Notes under the pieces: model-generated
The model's database searches: none
Seen by the model: only the letters and a program-made list of their open reading frames with translations
What the model was told of the DNA's origin: nothing
Program-made: the position numbers and the translations under genes
Shown: one piece after another, positions 49,777-62,449 of the stretch
Numbering within the stretch: position 1 is the stretch's first letter
Layout of the letters: each line of letters begins with the position of its first letter
Assembly: GCA_905182985.1 (NCBI GenBank)
Contig: CAJJDN010000047.1
Span: 393,522-457,521, forward strand
DNA length: 64,000 bases
Direction of reading: 5' to 3'
Source of the DNA: Paramecium sonneborni
Lineage: Eukaryota; Ciliophora; Oligohymenophorea; Peniculida; Parameciidae

Positions 49777-50857
49777 TCAATCGAATAAACCTCCCATATC
49801 AACATCTTCTTCAGGTTCTTCAACTTTAGCTGGTGCTTATTGAGCAGCTGGTTTTTCTTCAGCTTTAGCTTAAACTGGAGCAGCAGTTGTTGGAGCATTA
49901 GATTATTTGATTTAATCAAAGATGAATCCTGATTATAAACCAATAGCTGCTAGATCCTTGAAAGCATTAGCTAATAAATATGGAGCTGAAGCTTCATTAA
50001 CCCAACCTAAAAAGAATAGAAAAAATATGATTACCATTTGCTAATGAAATAGCAGATACATTTTTAACATTTTGTTAGAATTTGGTAACAATATCATTCA
50101 AGTTAACTGATACTTATTATTTATTTAAGATAGATCCATTGTCATAGCAAGCAAGAACTTCCATTCTATAATAAAAAATGAGATATAATATATACCCATA
50201 TAAGAATGGTTTTTTGCCTAATTTTTACAATAAGACAGCTTATGATTAACCAACCTTTTATCCAGATTTTAAGACAACAAAATCTTTAGTGATTTGGATT
50301 TAACCTTTTTCAATTTTGGTAGGGATTTAGAGTGCATGGAAGAATTGAATAGAAGCTGGATCCATACCAGTTGGTCCAGGTGGAATAACAACATCAATAG
50401 GAGCAACAGCACCAACTCTAGCTGGAGTTTCAACTTTGTTTTCTTCAATGACTGGTTTAAGATCAAAGACTGGTGTATCTGTAAATATGAATCCAACTTT
50501 GCCTGCAACAGAGTTTTTCAAGGCATCCAATTCTTTAATTGCATTACCAAATTTAGACAATTCATCATAATATTCATGTTCTTTTGGTAATTCTTAAACT
50601 CTTGTAGCTAATACTTTTTTGAAGAGAGTCTAAAATAGAAAAGTGTTATTACATTTTTGCCAATAACTAATAGGGCATTTCTCTTAGCCAAAATTCTTCT
50701 GATGTCTTACACTTATTTAGATCCAACATTTGCTAATCCAACGATGATAACTTAAGTATATTTTGATAACAATTCATATATCTTTCTATTATAATTATCA
50801 ATAAGATTATTACTTGAATTATGCTGGCTTCTTATCTTTTGTTTCTTTTTTGCCCAT
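49777..50857 (-). CDS. RPLP0: ribosomal stalk protein P0 (uL10)
   Basis: Introns at 50786-50813, 50630-50652, 50166-50195 and 50007-50034 (23-30 nt) leave 323 residues from ATG 50857. Recognisable features are: MGKKETKDKK start, VIIVGLANVGSKQVQDIRR, LAKRNALLVIGKN, a middle domain with PTGMDPASIQFFHALQIPTK (the conserved T-x-x-D-P segment, then F-x-x-L-x-I-P-T-K), ITKDFVVLKSGQK, and the Ala/Pro/Glu-rich hinge ending EEDVDMGGLFD. It anchors the P1/P2 stalk that recruits elongation factors to the large subunit. The final motif is G-G-L-F-D rather than the common G-F-G-L-F-D. As expected for a highly expressed gene, codon use is less AT-biased than its neighbours. Confidence 0.95.
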
Positions 50858-50948
50858 TTATTATTTATTTAAATTAAAAAAAGATTTCAAATTTTTGATA
50901 AACAATTCAAGTATATATATAAATTTCATTAATTCTTTAATATACATT

Positions 50949-52043
50949 TCATGTCTCATTATCTAACCATTTTAATCTCTTGCCTTCTTTCCATAATCCT
51001 TTTCTTCTAGTATTATCATTAAATATAAATATTCCTTCCCCCTCTTATTTACCCTCTCTCCACATTCCATCATATTTTCTACCATCAGCCCATTAATAAA
51101 TACCACGACCTTCTTTTTTATCATTTCGATATTATCCTTCATATCTTCTTCCATCTTTCCATGTATATACACCATAACCATGCATACAATTATTTATCCA
51201 TTATCCTTCATAACCTCTTCCATCTGACCAAAAATAATGTCCTTTTCCATTTATTCTATTATTTTCCCATTATCCATCATAATATGAACCATCTGGCCAT
51301 TCATACTTGCCTTATCCTTATTTCTTACCTTAATAATAATCTCCTGTATATTTTGATCCATCATTCCAAATCTCTTTACCATAACCATGTTATAAATCAT
51401 CTTTCCATTCACCTTCATATTTTGAACCATTAGAATGACAATAAATCCCCTTCCCATTTGCTTTATCTTAATCCCATTCTCCATCAAATTTATCTCCATC
51501 TACATGGTAAAATATTCCTCTTCCACATGCCCTATTGTTTTTCCATTCACCTACATATTTCGCTCCATCAGGCCATATTTAAGTACCCATTCCCTCTCTA
51601 CAATTTCCTATCCATTAACCTTAATATATTGCACCACTCTTAAATTCATATGGACCTCGAGTTTCCAAATAATCATTTATCTTAGAAGGTGTATTTATAA
51701 CTTCTAAATTCTCTTTCATATAATTTTTATTAGCCCCCATATTTGCATTTCTCATCACTATTTTCATTCTTTATTATTCATGTTTCCTTCTAACTTAATA
51801 TCCTCGATATCTACTTTATATTTTTATTGCAGCTTTCATTATTTTATCATTTTAGTTTTAATATTCATTAAATTTAATATGCACTTTTTTTGGTTAACTA
51901 TTACTTTATGATTATTTCTCATTTCTTTTACTCTCTTAATCTTTACTTTATTATTCTACATTTCCATTTCCTTAATTACTTCCTATTGAATTTCGTGACT
52001 AATTTTTATTATTTGTTGATCCTTTATTATCTAACTTACTCAT
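50949..52043 (-). CDS. IQ-motif and MORN-repeat protein
   Basis: An intronless frame of 364 residues from ATG 52043. A Ser/Asn/Gln-rich N-terminus (~65 residues) is followed by an IQ motif, AAIKIQSRYRGYQVRRK, which binds calmodulin-like proteins. Roughly nine MORN repeats follow (KYVGEWKNNRACGRG, KYEGEWKDDLQHGYG, YYDGQWENNRINGKG, RYEGQYRNDKKEGRG and others). It belongs to the same broad type as the MORN gene at 36466, probably cortical or ciliary. Upstream at 52129 an ATG opens MGSRCSQCDC, another possible acylation signal that could be a 5' exon, but no intron joining it in frame was found, so the conservative start is given. Confidence 0.85.
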
Positions 52044-52275
52044 TCAATTTAATTATTTACCACTATTTCCTTTTCCTATATTGTATTTCTTCCATATCTG
52101 CAATCACATTAACTACACCGACTTCCCATTCAAAATATATATTCCAAAATAGAAATGTTTTTATTAAAAATATGTAATTTATATTCTGTTGTGTAAGTTA
52201 ATTTCAAAATCTCGGTTTTTAAATTAGATTCTTCAACAAAAGCTAAATTCACATACATTTATAAAAAATATATAA

Positions 52276-53212
52276 TCAAATCATGAATTATTGTTTTACT
52301 TATGATGGTTGAAATATATTAGTTGCTTAATTTTGCAACAATTCATAAAATTAGTTTTAACCTAATTTGCTACCAAATTCTAAAGATACACTTGAATCTT
52401 ATAAATAAAATGGCAAAGGAGTCAATCGATCATTTGGACTTCCCAAATATGATGATATTGATTCCAAATGAAATTCATTAAACACTTTACAAATACTTCG
52501 AATTATTGATAATTCTTCTTTATGTTATTCATTATTTGGAATCAATTGCATCACTTTACATAATAATTAGTAAGAATGCTAAGCCTTGATATTTATAGTT
52601 ATATCATGAGTATTAATTTACTACTCTTTAATTCATTAATTACGTTCATTATTTATATAATTCGTAGTTTTAGTTACATCTATAAATGAATTTGCTCATT
52701 AAATTTCATTTGAATTTATTTTTACTAATTTTATAGATCCTTCAATGTTTCTGTTAGCTATTGATGCTCAGCCTCATAAATTTAGTGCTTCAGATTGTTA
52801 TCTTAATGACTAAGTTCTTCCAACACCTTCAATTTATTTTAACTAATGATATTTATCAACTATTTTCTACTTCATTAAAAGTATTCATACTTATCTCCTT
52901 GAATAAAATATCGATGAGCAAACACATTTATATTTCGTCTAATCTTAGATCTCTTAAAACCATATAAATTTAATTGCCTATCACAAATTACCCATAATAT
53001 AAACCGTATAAAACTTGCAAATGATTTCTGCTTATAAAATACTCTAAGTATCTATTTCTCCAACTTCTTAATATCAGAAACTTCAAAAGATTTACCATCA
53101 TCACTCCATCTCAAGAATTTATATTGCTCAGACTAAACAAATGAAATTAATTTAATACTTCCAATAAATCAAAAAGCCTGTCTAAAAACTTTGGACTTTT
53201 TTTTTAATGCAT
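52276..53212 (-). CDS. heat-shock-factor-type transcription factor (HSF 1 of 2)
   Basis: Four introns (26, 27, 24 and 23 nt) give exactly 278 residues. The DNA-binding domain occupies about residues 5-95: KFLDRLFDLLE, LRWSDDGKSFEV, VFYKQKSFASFIRQLNLYGF and FAHRYFIQGDKKQLINI. These are the W-S-x-D-G-x-S-F, F-(K)-x-x-x-F-x-S-F-x-R-Q-L-N-x-Y-G-F and H-x-x-F-x-x-G elements of HSF. A heptad region (about 110-180: LEELSHQDNNLKHQIYEAE and following) could trimerise. The canonical basic loop reads Lys/Gln-rich here. It lies directly downstream of a second HSF gene in the same orientation (122 bp apart), and both are predicted at 278 aa. Confidence 0.9.
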
Positions 53213-53334
53213 GTAAAATTAATAAAATAAATTTTCTGATGATATGTAATGTTTTAGTTTATTTTGTCATTATAAGATTAATTTAAAAATATTTTATTAA
53301 ATCATTTATAATTATAAATAATACACATTAAGCA

Positions 53335-54267
53335 TCATAAATCAAATCCAAAGAAACTAAAATCTGCTTCTTGTTAACCAAAAAACCAAACAGGTTCCAA
53401 AGTTTCAAGATTGAATTGTTCTTACTTATGATTTAAATAATTTCCAATATCTTCAACAACGGCTTTTCCAAAAGTAGCTGGAGAAGTTGGATAAGGAATC
53501 TCTATTTCATCTTCTTTTATAGATAATGTCTCACTCATCCATAGATCTTCTTCGTTTGGATATACACACTTTATAAGATACTAAAATGAAGTCTCTATCA
53601 ATTTTATTATAAATTTTAATTACAGGCTTCTGGTTTCATTGCTCTAACTATCATTCTTATACTTTCAATAAAAAATACTCCTCTTCTTTCTTAAATAGCC
53701 TTTATCTCTAATAATTTCTATCAATTATTGTATAAAATTATACTTCTATTATCAATTTAAAATGATGCTAAAATCTCAATTATTGCTAAATGGATTTAAC
53801 CAATTATTATTGAATATTTAGTTATTCTTATTTCAAAGACGTCATTGTACTTTTTAATTCTTCTTATTCAATAATAAATGTTCCTATTTGTTATTTATCC
53901 ACAATAATTTGTTTTTTTTTCTGAATAAGTTTCTAAATCATATTGCTCTAAGTAAAATATGGATGCTAATACGTCAATATACCATTTTAATCTCTACAAC
54001 TAATAAAACCATATATATTCAATTATCTGCTTAATTTAAAATTAATACCTTAAAAAACTTGAATAATTGCTATGTTTAAAAAATCGTGGCAACACGTTCT
54101 CTTATAATAATGATTTATCAATTATTTAAATTTTTATTCCTTATTCATCCCATTTTATTATGTCTATATACTCAGTACGCTACATTTTTGATTGATAATA
54201 CATCAAGTATCTGTTTGAAAATCTCTATGAATCTATTGCTTTTATTTATTTTACTTTTTTTGCTCAT
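53335..54267 (-). CDS. heat-shock-factor-type transcription factor (HSF 2 of 2)
   Basis: From ATG 54267 (MSKKSKINKSN), four introns (22, 19, 26 and 29 nt) give 278 residues. The HSF DNA-binding domain reads RFIEIFKQILD, YIDIIKWDEQG, NVLPRFFKHSNYSSFLSRQLNIYGF and YQHPYFTQSNMIQKLIQKKKQ; note SRQLNIYGF, the recognition helix. The W-S-x-x-G segment is diverged (KWDEQG). A coiled stretch (about 120-170) and an acidic C-terminus ending FSFFGFDL follow. The sequence differs clearly from its tandem neighbour, so the duplication is old or the two were recruited independently. HSFs drive heat-shock genes through nGAAn elements. Confidence 0.88.
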
Positions 54268-54417
54268 TATTTTTATAAATTCATAAAAAGAAATTCAATT
54301 TCTTAAAAGAATAAACTCTATTTACTATAAAATATCATCATAATAATTGATATATTTTTAAAGATCAAACTTGAAATATAATATTGAATGTATCAATTAA
54401 AAAATTATATTACTAAA

Positions 54418-56412
54418 TCAATAATTTATGTATTTTATAAAACCCCAAGCCTGTAATCCATTATCATTTATAATCAATTTCATTCCTTTTGTAATATATT
54501 CAGGGGAATATTTGAATTTTAGCCTTATTATATTAGGTTATTTAGGAATTAATTCAATAAATTCTTAAGTTTTTTCGATTTTTTCATTTATCACAAATAA
54601 GTCTTTTTTTTTTTAATCTTCTTCACTTGTATAAGATTTAATTTAACTGCTACCTTTTCTACGAGGACTTCTATATGATTATTTGTTTAGATTATTTGAA
54701 CTGTTAGCTTTCTTAAGTTATTCACTTTATTTTCTAAAAGATACTCTTGATTAAGGAGTTTCAGATTTTTACATGCAAGATTCATCAATAGATTTTGATT
54801 ATTTTTTTCTTAATGTTAAAGGTTCAAACTACAATTATTCTTCTCTAATAATCTTACAAATTTATCTAATAATAGAAATAAATAAAATACCTAGTACATT
54901 AAGTGTTTATAACAGGTTCAAAACTAACAGCAATTTTTTTGGCATCTTTTTAATCATCAAATAACCAAATTTCAGCTAAAAAATCCCAAGCAGCTTAAGG
55001 ATTGCTTTTACCTTCAATTAAAACCATTCCACGTCTAATAGGATTCTAATCTGATCCAAATTATTAAGTAAGATTACTTTATTTAAACCTAATTGTACAT
55101 ATTTATCCACATTAAGCAGATTTGACCTATATTTAATTTAAATATTACTTGAACTCTATTGCATTAAATTTCTTCAATTTCAATAGGGAAAAAGCGTCCA
55201 TTTTTATCTGGTCCCATTTATAGTATTTATTTGACTCTAATAATTCCTTTAAGAACTGTACCACCAAGTACTTTTTGGTTATTAATTTCAAAAACATTAT
55301 GAATACAATATTCTGTGTCTAAATTTGAATTATTTGTTAATTCATTTGTAGAAGGTAATAAATTTAAGAATTTAATAAAATAATCTAAAGTTCTTAATTT
55401 TAAATTTGATATTAAGAATATTGGAATTAAAGTTTTGCTTAAAATTTATTTACTAAATAAGACAACATCTTCTTCTGTACGAACAACAATAGGAACACTT
55501 TAAATTTAGAGACTTTTAATCATATCTTTTAATTATTCAATAATTTCTGCATAATAATGTTCTGTAATTTGATCTACATGAGTTATAGCAATCATAAAAG
55601 GAATTTATTGAATTTAAATTAATTTAAGGAAATCCATAGTAGGTTTTCCAATTTATTATAATGAAGATATGGTTAATAAAGCATAATCTGGAAATTGAGA
55701 GTTAATAATTTAAATCATTTGATTATGTGCTCTTTTAGTACCACCCATATCAATAAATGTAATTAATTTAGTAGACAAATCAACTAATTTTTCAACCATA
55801 CAAGTTGGACTAAAGTTTAATTAATTTTAATGATTCATAATTTTGCCTTCACTATCGAAACCTATTACAGTATGACTCACTCTTTCTGTTTTTCCAGAAG
55901 TAATTTCTGATCTATTTTTTAAAAATTTCATTCTTGCTAATCCTTATCCATTATCCAATGAACCAGTACTAAGTACTCCTAAAAGTGATGTTTTCCCAGA
56001 TCCACTTTCACCTAAAAGTAATATTCTTATATCCAAATTTATTCCATCTTTTAAACCTTTTCTAACGATTACTTCACATGTTTTTCCATTTGTACCTTCA
56101 TTTATACCTACAACTATTAATTCAGCTTTTAAAGATTAAGCCATTAAACAAAGTGTTTTCAATGATCCAAGCATATCAGATTTATTTAAACCTAAAGGAT
56201 TACCACTATCTTCTACACCAATTTTATAATATGCCATTCCATTTCCTTCAGATAATCTAAAATTCATTTAAGTTGTCAAATGAGTTAATCTTTTTGGATC
56301 AGGATCTACCAATCTTAATTTATATTCAGTATGTCCAAAGTCACTCTCCTACTTAAAACTACAAATCTTTGATTTATCTTCTTTTATTAAATACTATATT
56401 CAATTATTTCAT
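54418..56412 (-). CDS. GTPBP1/2-like translational-type GTPase
   Basis: Three introns (28, 22 and 25 nt; the first near 56371-56398) leave 639 residues. The GTPase domain starts near residue 140: G1 LLGESGSGKTSLLG, then STGSLDNGQGLARMKFLKN and SGKTERVSHTVIGFDSEG, which matches the E-L-D-N-G-x-G-x-A-R and S-G-x-T-S-S/x-H-x-I-L-G-F-D segments of GTPBP1/GTPBP2. G3 is DMGGT and G4 THVDQ. Elongation-factor-like beta-barrel domains follow, ending LKFKYSPEYITKGMKLI. A Ser/Lys-rich insert of ~80 residues (around RSPRRKGSS) interrupts the C-terminal part. The family rescues stalled or mistranslating ribosomes. G1 departs from the usual G-H-V-D-x-G-K-S. Confidence 0.85.
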
Positions 56413-57907
56413 ATTATTACTTATTCATCTATATATTATTACAAATCTATTTATATCTCCTCTTTATTTGGTTTTACTAATAAAACAAATTATGGCTTTG
56501 TTTCATATTTTTATTCCTTTTAAATTCAAAAATATATATATACTTATATTTACTCTTATTATTCTAATTCATTATCATTTTTTTAAATATTATCTAATTA
56601 CTTTCCTTTCTTTTTCTTCTAAATATCCAAATTTTATTTTCTTTTTTTTTACTTATCTGCTAATTCAGAAAATTAAATATGAGCTTGCTTTTATTATTTT
56701 TTTTTCTCTCTTTTTGACTCTTCCTCATCAATTCCTTACCATAAACTATAAATTCCATTATTTATAGTAGATTGTTATTAATGATCGAAATGCATGTATT
56801 ATTGTGAGAACAAATATATTCTTTCTTAAATATAATAATAATTATTTGGTATATTTTTTTAAATGAATTTCAATTTAATAGAAATTCTGAGCAATTTAAA
56901 TTTTTACATGTACTTTTTATTAGAGAAATTGCTAGAAATATTAATAAAATCTTTAATTCATTAACAATTTATTTTCTTTTTCATATCACTTTTACACAAT
57001 TTTTCTCCTTTTTATATTTTAAATATAAATTTCATATACAAATATTATCATTCATCATTTTAAATGAAATTATAAAAAAATATAGATATAACTATTGATC
57101 TATCGAATTTCTTCTATATTATTTTTCATTTAGATTATATTATAGAAACTTAATAAATCTAATTTTAAAATTTATTTTTTCTTTATACATTCTACTCTTT
57201 AATTTAATTTCATTAAGTGTCAACTATCCTAAGTAGAATTGAATAAACATAAATTGTTCATGGTAGAGAAAATCAATAAATTCTAATCATAAAACTATAG
57301 AATCATCTATTATTAATTCAGGATATCATTCCCTCAATACTTTCATATCATTATTCTATCATATAAAAAATATTTTGGAGAACTCATCATATTCTAAAAA
57401 TGTATATAGAGTTTGTGATATAAAATAACATAAAGTTATTATAAAATGACTAATAAATAATATTCACTTTCATTATTTTATAAAACTAAAATAGCTTAAA
57501 TTACAAAAGATTATATTTACTATTGATAAAAGTAAGAGTTTTAGCTTTTGAAAATTTAATATAAGATTATAAGTTTATATATTAATCTATATATTATTAT
57601 TTTCCATTTAGACATATTTAAATTAGTCTGGCAAGTATATCAATTTTTGATATATTAATGAGTTACACTTATTTCCAGAATCATTTTTCAATATGCTAGA
57701 TTAACTTCAAGAATAGTAATTGATTAATTACAGTATTATAAAGTGATTAAGTTAAATTATGTTTTTATTTAAAGTTATTTATTATTGATAGTTTCATAAG
57801 GTTTAATAAAATCAAAACTTAATAGATAATTTTTAATGGAGAAGAGAGAGAGAAATTAGTTTTTTATTAAATAATTTTTTTAGTATATTTATATATTTAA
57901 TTAAATT
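56413..57907. other. long AT-rich intergenic region
   Basis: No gene is supported on either strand. Long hydrophobic frames exist (e.g. 56369-56767 plus strand) but have the composition of translated A/T-rich noise. This is one of the largest apparently empty intervals in the window. Confidence 0.4.
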
Positions 57908-59435
57908 ATGACAGATGATGATTTTGAAACAGAGTAAAACTTATTAGGATCAATTTTATCAAGTAAATTACTATTTTATATGTAAGTATGTGATGAAAAT
58001 GAGTCTTATGATTAGAAGAAATTAAATGTAAGCACTGAATGCAATTAAACTCAAAATTTAGATAAAATCTAAAGATAATATAACTTTTAAACAACAGATA
58101 CATTCAGCAAATCCTTCGAATAAATAAGTTTGTGTTCAGATCAAATATGCAGCCCTATTTCACCTGATAGAAAGGTTTAATAAAATAATTTTGGGGTTTG
58201 CACGTCATTTAGCTCTGATAATCAAACAAGTTTAGAGAATTCAATGATCTTTGGAAATACTCGTTGTTTTGATTGCTTTTAAAAATAACCTGAATAATTT
58301 TCACCAATATTTTTCAGTTAAACCAATCCAATTTGGCCTTAATATCAAAAACCAAATCAAAATTTAGATATATAATTAGACTATGATATTGTAATGTTTT
58401 ATATAATTATATTATAGGAGAATATGTGTGGAAATCAAGTGTTATCAAGAAAAGTCTAAAAAATATTTGAAACTGGATCTCCAAATTAAAAACAATAAAT
58501 ATTCTGTAAAGTATAAGCTAGTTGTTAAGAATTCTCAAAAGACATCTTTGGAAATTATTTAATTTAAAAGATCCTTGAAAAAGGTAATAAATTATTAAAT
58601 TATTTTTTAGGAACACTAGTCTAATAAGTTTAGATCTTTTAATAATTATTACCTTATGTTTTTGAATTATCGAAAAATAGTTTTGGTTGTAGAGTTATTT
58701 AAAAACTAATCGATATAATTTCTAAAAATAATCGCCTTGTAAACCCATTTATTCAAGAAATAAAGCAAAATATTTAATTTCTGCTGATTGATTAAAATGG
58801 TAAATATGTAATTTTAAAATGTTTGGAAAACTTTTCTCTAGATGCAGTTAAATTTATATTGAAACCAACTGAAGATTTATGTGTCTATATGTGTGATTCA
58901 TAATATGGGTGCAAAATTATTTAAAAACTTATTGATAATTATCCAGCTTAAGTAGATAATTTAATATAAATTTGTATATCTAATTAAAATCTACTCTATA
59001 AATCTTAATATGGAAATCACATAATTTAATATGCCATTAAATAACCCAAAAATTTAGATTTTATAGCAATCTATATACTTAATCATTTAGAATCCTTATG
59101 TTTTAATAAATATGCAAGTAACACTGTAGAAGCTATCCTTGAATATTTAACTCCAAAACTTAAGAATAATTTTATTCAAATTTTAATCAAACCTTCAGAT
59201 TAAAATGGAATGTAATAAAATTATGTATTTTAGGTTCATTTTTCTAAATATCGCCACTAATCCATTTGGAAATTATGTTATAAAAAAATTATTATAGATA
59301 TTTGATCTTGAACAAACGCAATAACTTTTAGATCTGATTAAATAGAATCCAAATTTATTATAATAAATAAAACAATCAGAATATGGATAACGAATATTTA
59401 CTCTATTGACAATATAGTTAAATGATTAAAATTGA
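57908..59435 (+). CDS. Pumilio/PUF-family RNA-binding protein
   Basis: Three introns (two of 27 nt near 58393-58419 and 58583-58609, one of 22 nt near 59211-59232) leave 483 residues. The first ~170 residues are Ser/Gln/Asn-rich. PUF helical repeats follow from about 180: FGNYLIQKILEKG, FELSKNSFGCRVIQKLID, LIDQNGKYVILKCLE, YMCDSQYGCKIIQKLID, KSQYGNHIIQYAIK, CFNKYASNTVEAILE and IATNPFGNYVIKKLLQ. The N/S/C-x-x-x-x-Q-type RNA-contact residues on the inner helices are largely kept. PUF proteins bind 3'UTRs and repress or localise mRNAs. About 7-8 repeats are countable. Confidence 0.9.
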
Positions 59436-59525
59436 TAATATTAAAATGATTATAATCATAAAATTAATTGTTGAGGTTGATTAAAATTTAATAAAATAAT
59501 TTAATTTTTAATAAATAAATATAAC

Positions 59526-60883
59526 TCAACATTGAAATTCAAATTATAATAGACTTTTAAATCCAAATCTTAATGATTGAACAATAGGATAATAAATTCC
59601 AGCAATAAAATTTAAAACTGCTAAAAGTATAGTAAAATATATCACTATATGAACTAATTTCATTTTTTCAATAAATTTCATTGAATAATGGCAACATAAA
59701 GTTCCAAATATAAACTGAAAAAGTATTAAAATATATATATATACAGCTAAACTAAAAAACCAAGCAATTTCTAAAATCTAGATTTGGCTATCAGTTATTA
59801 ATTTAACAACATTAGTTAAACCAATAAAAAAGTAATTAAATGCAGATGTTGAAGTGGCTATTCTTGGATGTAAACCTAATTGCAATAAAACTGGAACCAT
59901 CAATAATCCCTTAAATTAATAAAAAAATTTAATACTGCTCCTAAAGCCAAAAGCCCTGAAATTAATCCTGCTAAAAACCCAGAAACATATATTAAAATAA
60001 AACGTTTCTTTTGAAAATATCTTTCTGACATAAATATATTATATTCATCAAACTTTTTTTCTTTCTAAAATGATGATATTTAATATATTACATTTTAACC
60101 ATATTTATATACAAATCTAGTCATAATAAGATTTACAAATAGTAATATAATCCATAAAATATATCTAAAATCAAAACATTCATTTATATGAATATATGGT
60201 TTAAGATATTTTCCTCCAGTCATAATTATTTATGAAATAAAAAAGAAAGATAAAGCAATCATCAATTTTTAAGATGGAAAATAATTGTAAAATTCCTATT
60301 TTAATAATAGTTATTATTCATCAGTAAATATTGAATCTTTTTAATTAAGTAAATATTATTCTAAATCAAGTTAACTTTAGCATCTAATTTTTCTAAGTTT
60401 TTCTTTTTTTGCTTTATTGAATAAAAATGGAATAACAATAATTAAGAAAATTTGTTAAAAAATAGTTTCTATTAAAGGAGCAAGAAAAACATTAAGGATA
60501 CTACCTAAATATGTTCCAAGAGCAATAGAACAATTTAAAATTACAACTAAATTGTAATTAATTAATGGTCTTTATTAATCGTATGGATGTGATTTTTTCA
60601 TTAATAGAAATGTATTAATGACACATCCACCAAACATTAAACAATATGAAAGTTAAGTTGCATAACTCTATTCGTAATCAAGCATCATTAAAAGAATTGG
60701 TCCTTTTAATACTCCTCCTCCTAAACCTCCAGTCATTCCTAATCCTAACAAGATAGGACAAATTATATATACTAAAATAGTATATAAGGACATGGGAAAT
60801 ATTGGATTATGTATACAGATATCATCTATGCAATTATTCAGATATCCACAATTTAAAGATTATGGACATTATTATTTAAACAT
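59526..60883 (-). CDS. TauE/SafE-family membrane permease
   Basis: One 26-nt intron (near 59909-59934) leaves 443 residues from ATG 60883. A Cys-rich N-terminal ~30 residues (MFKQQCPQSLNCGYLNNC) precede membrane helices. The diagnostic segment GLGMTGGLGGGVLKGPILLMM is followed by SYATQLSYCLMFGG, as in TauE/SafE (DUF81) anion/sulfite exporters. Further helices flank a central basic loop (about residues 170-200). The C-terminal half repeats the helix pattern (AIGLTNVVKLIT-like region). The Cys-rich N-terminus probably faces outside the cell or vesicle. The substrate is unknown; such genes are common in ciliates. Confidence 0.78.
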
Positions 60884-60987
60884 TATTAAGATAGAAAATA
60901 TTTGTAAAAATTGTTAAATCAAATATATAGTTCTTTTTTGTAAATTACCTTTTATATTTGAAAATTATTTCAAAAATCAGTAATCAA

Positions 60988-61431
60988 TCATTTCTTAGGA
61001 TAACCTATTCGATTTCTTTAGTTTATCATTTGTTGATGAATTTATAAGTAATTATGTACTAATATTGAACTTTATTTTTCTAATTAATCTAAGTATTTCA
61101 TTTAGTAATCAAACCCAGCATTCATATTAAATTTATCTATTAAACCATCAATTTATAATTGATATTTTTTGTTAAAATTATTAGTTTTGATTCTTTCTTA
61201 TGTGCTAATATGGGTTGATACTTCTAATGAATTATTTGAAATCATATTAGAAATTGATCTTCCTTTACTATTTTATTTTTAAAAAGGTGATTAGTTCTTT
61301 GATCTTTAAGTTGGAATATAATTATTTTGTTACACATATGGATTTTTAGTTAATTGAGGTAATTTAAGTTAAAAACTTGGACTGCCTTCCTTGCTTTTAG
61401 CTTTGATAATTTATTAATCATTTTTATACAT
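60988..61431 (-). CDS. small Gln/Asn/Lys-rich protein, unknown (147 aa)
   Basis: An intronless frame of 148 codons from ATG 61431 to TGA 60988-60990. Polar residues dominate (MYKNDQQIIKAKSKEGSPSF). A helical C-terminal part (about 100-140) contains LQIHQQMINQRNRIG. No domain is recognised. It lies 104 bp upstream of the permease gene on the same strand. Confidence 0.5.
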
Positions 61432-62449
61432 TTATTATAATCACATATATGAAACAATATACCTCCTCTTTATTTCTCAAAATTATTATTCAATAAGAAA
61501 ACGTCTTAAATCTAGAGCTTCTATAAAAATTACAAGCAAATGCATAATATAATTACATACTAAAAAATAATAATGTGAAAACAGAAACAAAATATTGGAA
61601 TAACTTTATTAAAAACTCTAATTTAAATCAAAAAGATTTCGATAATAACTAAAAAATCATTAGAATCTAAAACTCTATATCAGACATTTTTATATGCATT
61701 ACGTTAATCATGTAATTGTCTTTTTTTTATGATATTAGAAAAGTTTTAAACAAATTAAAGGGGATTTAGTATAAAAATCATTAAAGTAATTTATTCAAGA
61801 TTTTATAAGGGATTATTATGATGAATCTTACAATAATATTGGAATGCAATTATTTTAATATCATATACTTATTTAAATAATGAAGTGAATGTTGATATTA
61901 ACATAAGAAAAATTGTAATCCTATCATATGGGTCAGGTTTTAGAAGTTATTTAGAATATAAATTAAAAATGCTTGATTTTGAGAAATGATCATTTTCTAT
62001 ACTATGTTTATGGTTTATGATATTATATATATTTGATATCTTAAAACTTTGTTATGTGTTGATATTTTTAGTAAAATTAATTTTATTCATAATTCATTTA
62101 AATATGTATTTGAAATACCATTTCTAGTAGTTATGAATCATTTATAATATCAATCGATAGACATATGAAATTATATTCAATTTTTAATGATAAAATTACA
62201 ATCAATCATAAATTCGAATAAATATGAATGTTAAAAAATTAAAATTTCTGAGACATCCAAAATATGAAATAATGTAGTGTACAAATATTTATGGGTTATA
62301 TTACCACTATTATATATTAATAATTTTTAACGAATTATAAATAATTCAAATTTTAAACCTAATGAAAACTTTTTAAGTTAGCAAAGACTCATCATTTAGG
62401 TATTTAAAATATTAAAAATAGGATTTTAGTACCATAGAATAGAATTGAA
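61432..62449. other. AT-rich intergenic region
   Basis: Divergent upstream region between gene 60988-61431 (minus) and the CXC gene (plus). No gene is supported. Confidence 0.4.

Noticed and set aside
50294..51707. Several plus-strand frames across 50.3-51.7 kb
   Set aside because: They are antisense shadows of ribosomal protein P0 and the IQ-MORN gene, which are fully supported on the minus strand.
56369..56767. 132-codon hydrophobic plus-strand frame
   Set aside because: It is composed of Leu/Ile/Phe/Tyr runs typical of translated A/T-rich intergenic DNA and overlaps the 5' end of the GTPBP-like gene on the other strand.
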